From: Melioribacteraceae bacterium
GTDB taxonomy: Bacteria; Bacteroidota; Ignavibacteria; Ignavibacteriales; Melioribacteraceae
NCBI GenBank assembly: GCA_026983755.1
Contig: JALSTL010000195.1
Coordinates: 1-7,169, forward strand
Direction of reading: 5' to 3'
Length of the DNA: 7,169 nucleotides
Part shown: in pieces, positions 6,151-7,169 of the stretch
How positions within the stretch are numbered: position 1 is the stretch's first letter
How the letters are laid out: every line of letters begins with the position of its first letter
Made by a program: the position numbers and the translations under genes
Notes under the pieces: model-generated
Seen by the model: the letters and a program-made list of their open reading frames with translations, nothing else
What the model was told of the DNA's origin: nothing
Database searches by the model: none

Positions 6151-6176
6151 AATATAGTTATAAGTTTTATTTAATA

Positions 6177-6575
6177 TTAACTATTGTGGACTTTTAATCT
6201 ATTGATTGCTCTTTTAAGTGCCAATTCTGCGCGTAATGTATCTATGTTTTCTTGCTTTCTTTTTGATAATCTTTCTTCAGCTCTTTTTTTAGCGGCTTCT
6301 GCACGATTAACATCAATTTCATCTTTATTCTCGAATGTTTCCGCCAATATTGTAATTTTATTATTAAGAACCTCTACCGTGCCACCGCTTGTGGCAAAAT
6401 ACATTTTTTTATTGCTGTCGTCAACTATTTTAATAACACCAATATCCAATGAGCTCAATATGGGAGCATGGTTTTCCAAAATTTGAAAATTACCTTTTGT
6501 GCCCGGAACCGTAACCGAAATTACTTTCCCATTGAAAGCGGCTTTACTAGGTGTAATTACTTCCAATTCACTCAT
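6177..6575 (-). CDS. atpC: ATP synthase F1 subunit epsilon
   Basis: This is the epsilon subunit of the F1 central stalk, which links the rotor to catalysis and can inhibit ATP hydrolysis. At 132 residues the length is normal. The N-terminal beta-sandwich domain (about 1-85) shows the typical MSELEVITPSKAAFNGKVISVTVPGTKGNFQILENHAPILSSLDIG and the strand pair YFATSGGTVEVLNNKITILAE. The C-terminal helical hairpin (about 88-130) is present and full length: EIDVNRAEAAKKRAEERL followed by LRAELALKRAINRLKV, so the regulatory helices are kept. It starts 7 bp after the atpD stop, so the two are surely co-transcribed. No other atp gene follows; the dismutase converges on it. Confidence 0.96.
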   Translation of the reverse strand: MSELEVITPSKAAFNGKVISVTVPGTKGNFQILENHAPILSSLDIGVIKIVDDSNKKMYFATSGGTVEVLNNKITILAETFENKDEIDVNRAEAAKKRAEERLSKRKQENIDTLRAELALKRAINRLKVHNS

Positions 6576-6582
6576 AATAAAC

Positions 6583-7169
<587 letters not shown>

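Overview
This 7.2-kb window comes from a very AT-rich bacterial chromosome (by eye about 30% G+C). Every gene has housekeeping or stress-related content, and no phage, transposon, tRNA, rRNA or CRISPR array is visible. Three weak indications together suggest the Bacteroidota/Chlorobiota/Ignavibacteriota (FCB) group. atpD and atpC sit as a pair with no other ATP synthase genes behind them. Several genes start without a clear Shine-Dalgarno sequence. Two upstream regions fit the Bacteroidota-type promoter pattern TTTG-N19/20-TAnnTTT. The lineage is an inference; no 16S or marker gene confirms it. Complex I, F-type ATP synthase and superoxide dismutase together point to a respiring organism that meets oxygen.

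Layout, left to right. (1) Positions 1-2540, plus strand: the end of a complex I operon, with the C-terminal two thirds of nuoM and a complete nuoN. Both carry the proton-channel Lys/Glu residues at spacings that match the E. coli subunits. (2) Positions 2649-4094, minus strand: a stand-alone GT-B fold glycosyltransferase of the UGT/MGT (GT1-like) type, convergent with nuoN. (3) Positions 4095-4255: a divergent intergenic region with candidate promoters for both neighbours and a perfect 6+6 bp dyad just before the next start codon. (4) Positions 4256-5335, plus strand: a compact three-gene unit made of an Rrf2-family regulator with three C-terminal cysteines, an unrecognised 97-residue protein, and an IscA/HesB A-type iron-sulfur carrier homologue whose first conserved cysteine is arginine. 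(5) Positions 5482-6090, plus strand: an Fe/Mn superoxide dismutase with Mn-type second-sphere residues, after a 146-bp leader that contains repeats. (6) Positions 6114-6150: a strong hairpin that probably terminates both converging transcripts. (7) Positions 6177-7169, minus strand: atpC and the C-terminal part of atpD.

The first and last blocks are energy metabolism: complex I makes the ion gradient that the ATP synthase uses. The middle block reads as a small iron-sulfur/oxidative-stress module. A possibly cluster-sensing Rrf2 protein would control itself through the dyad, together with a small partner and an atypical A-type protein, with superoxide dismutase next door. That functional link is inferred from gene order and families. 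The part most worth a second look is the rrf2 / 97-aa / Cys-to-Arg IscA-like cassette and its candidate operator; nothing here proves a new system.
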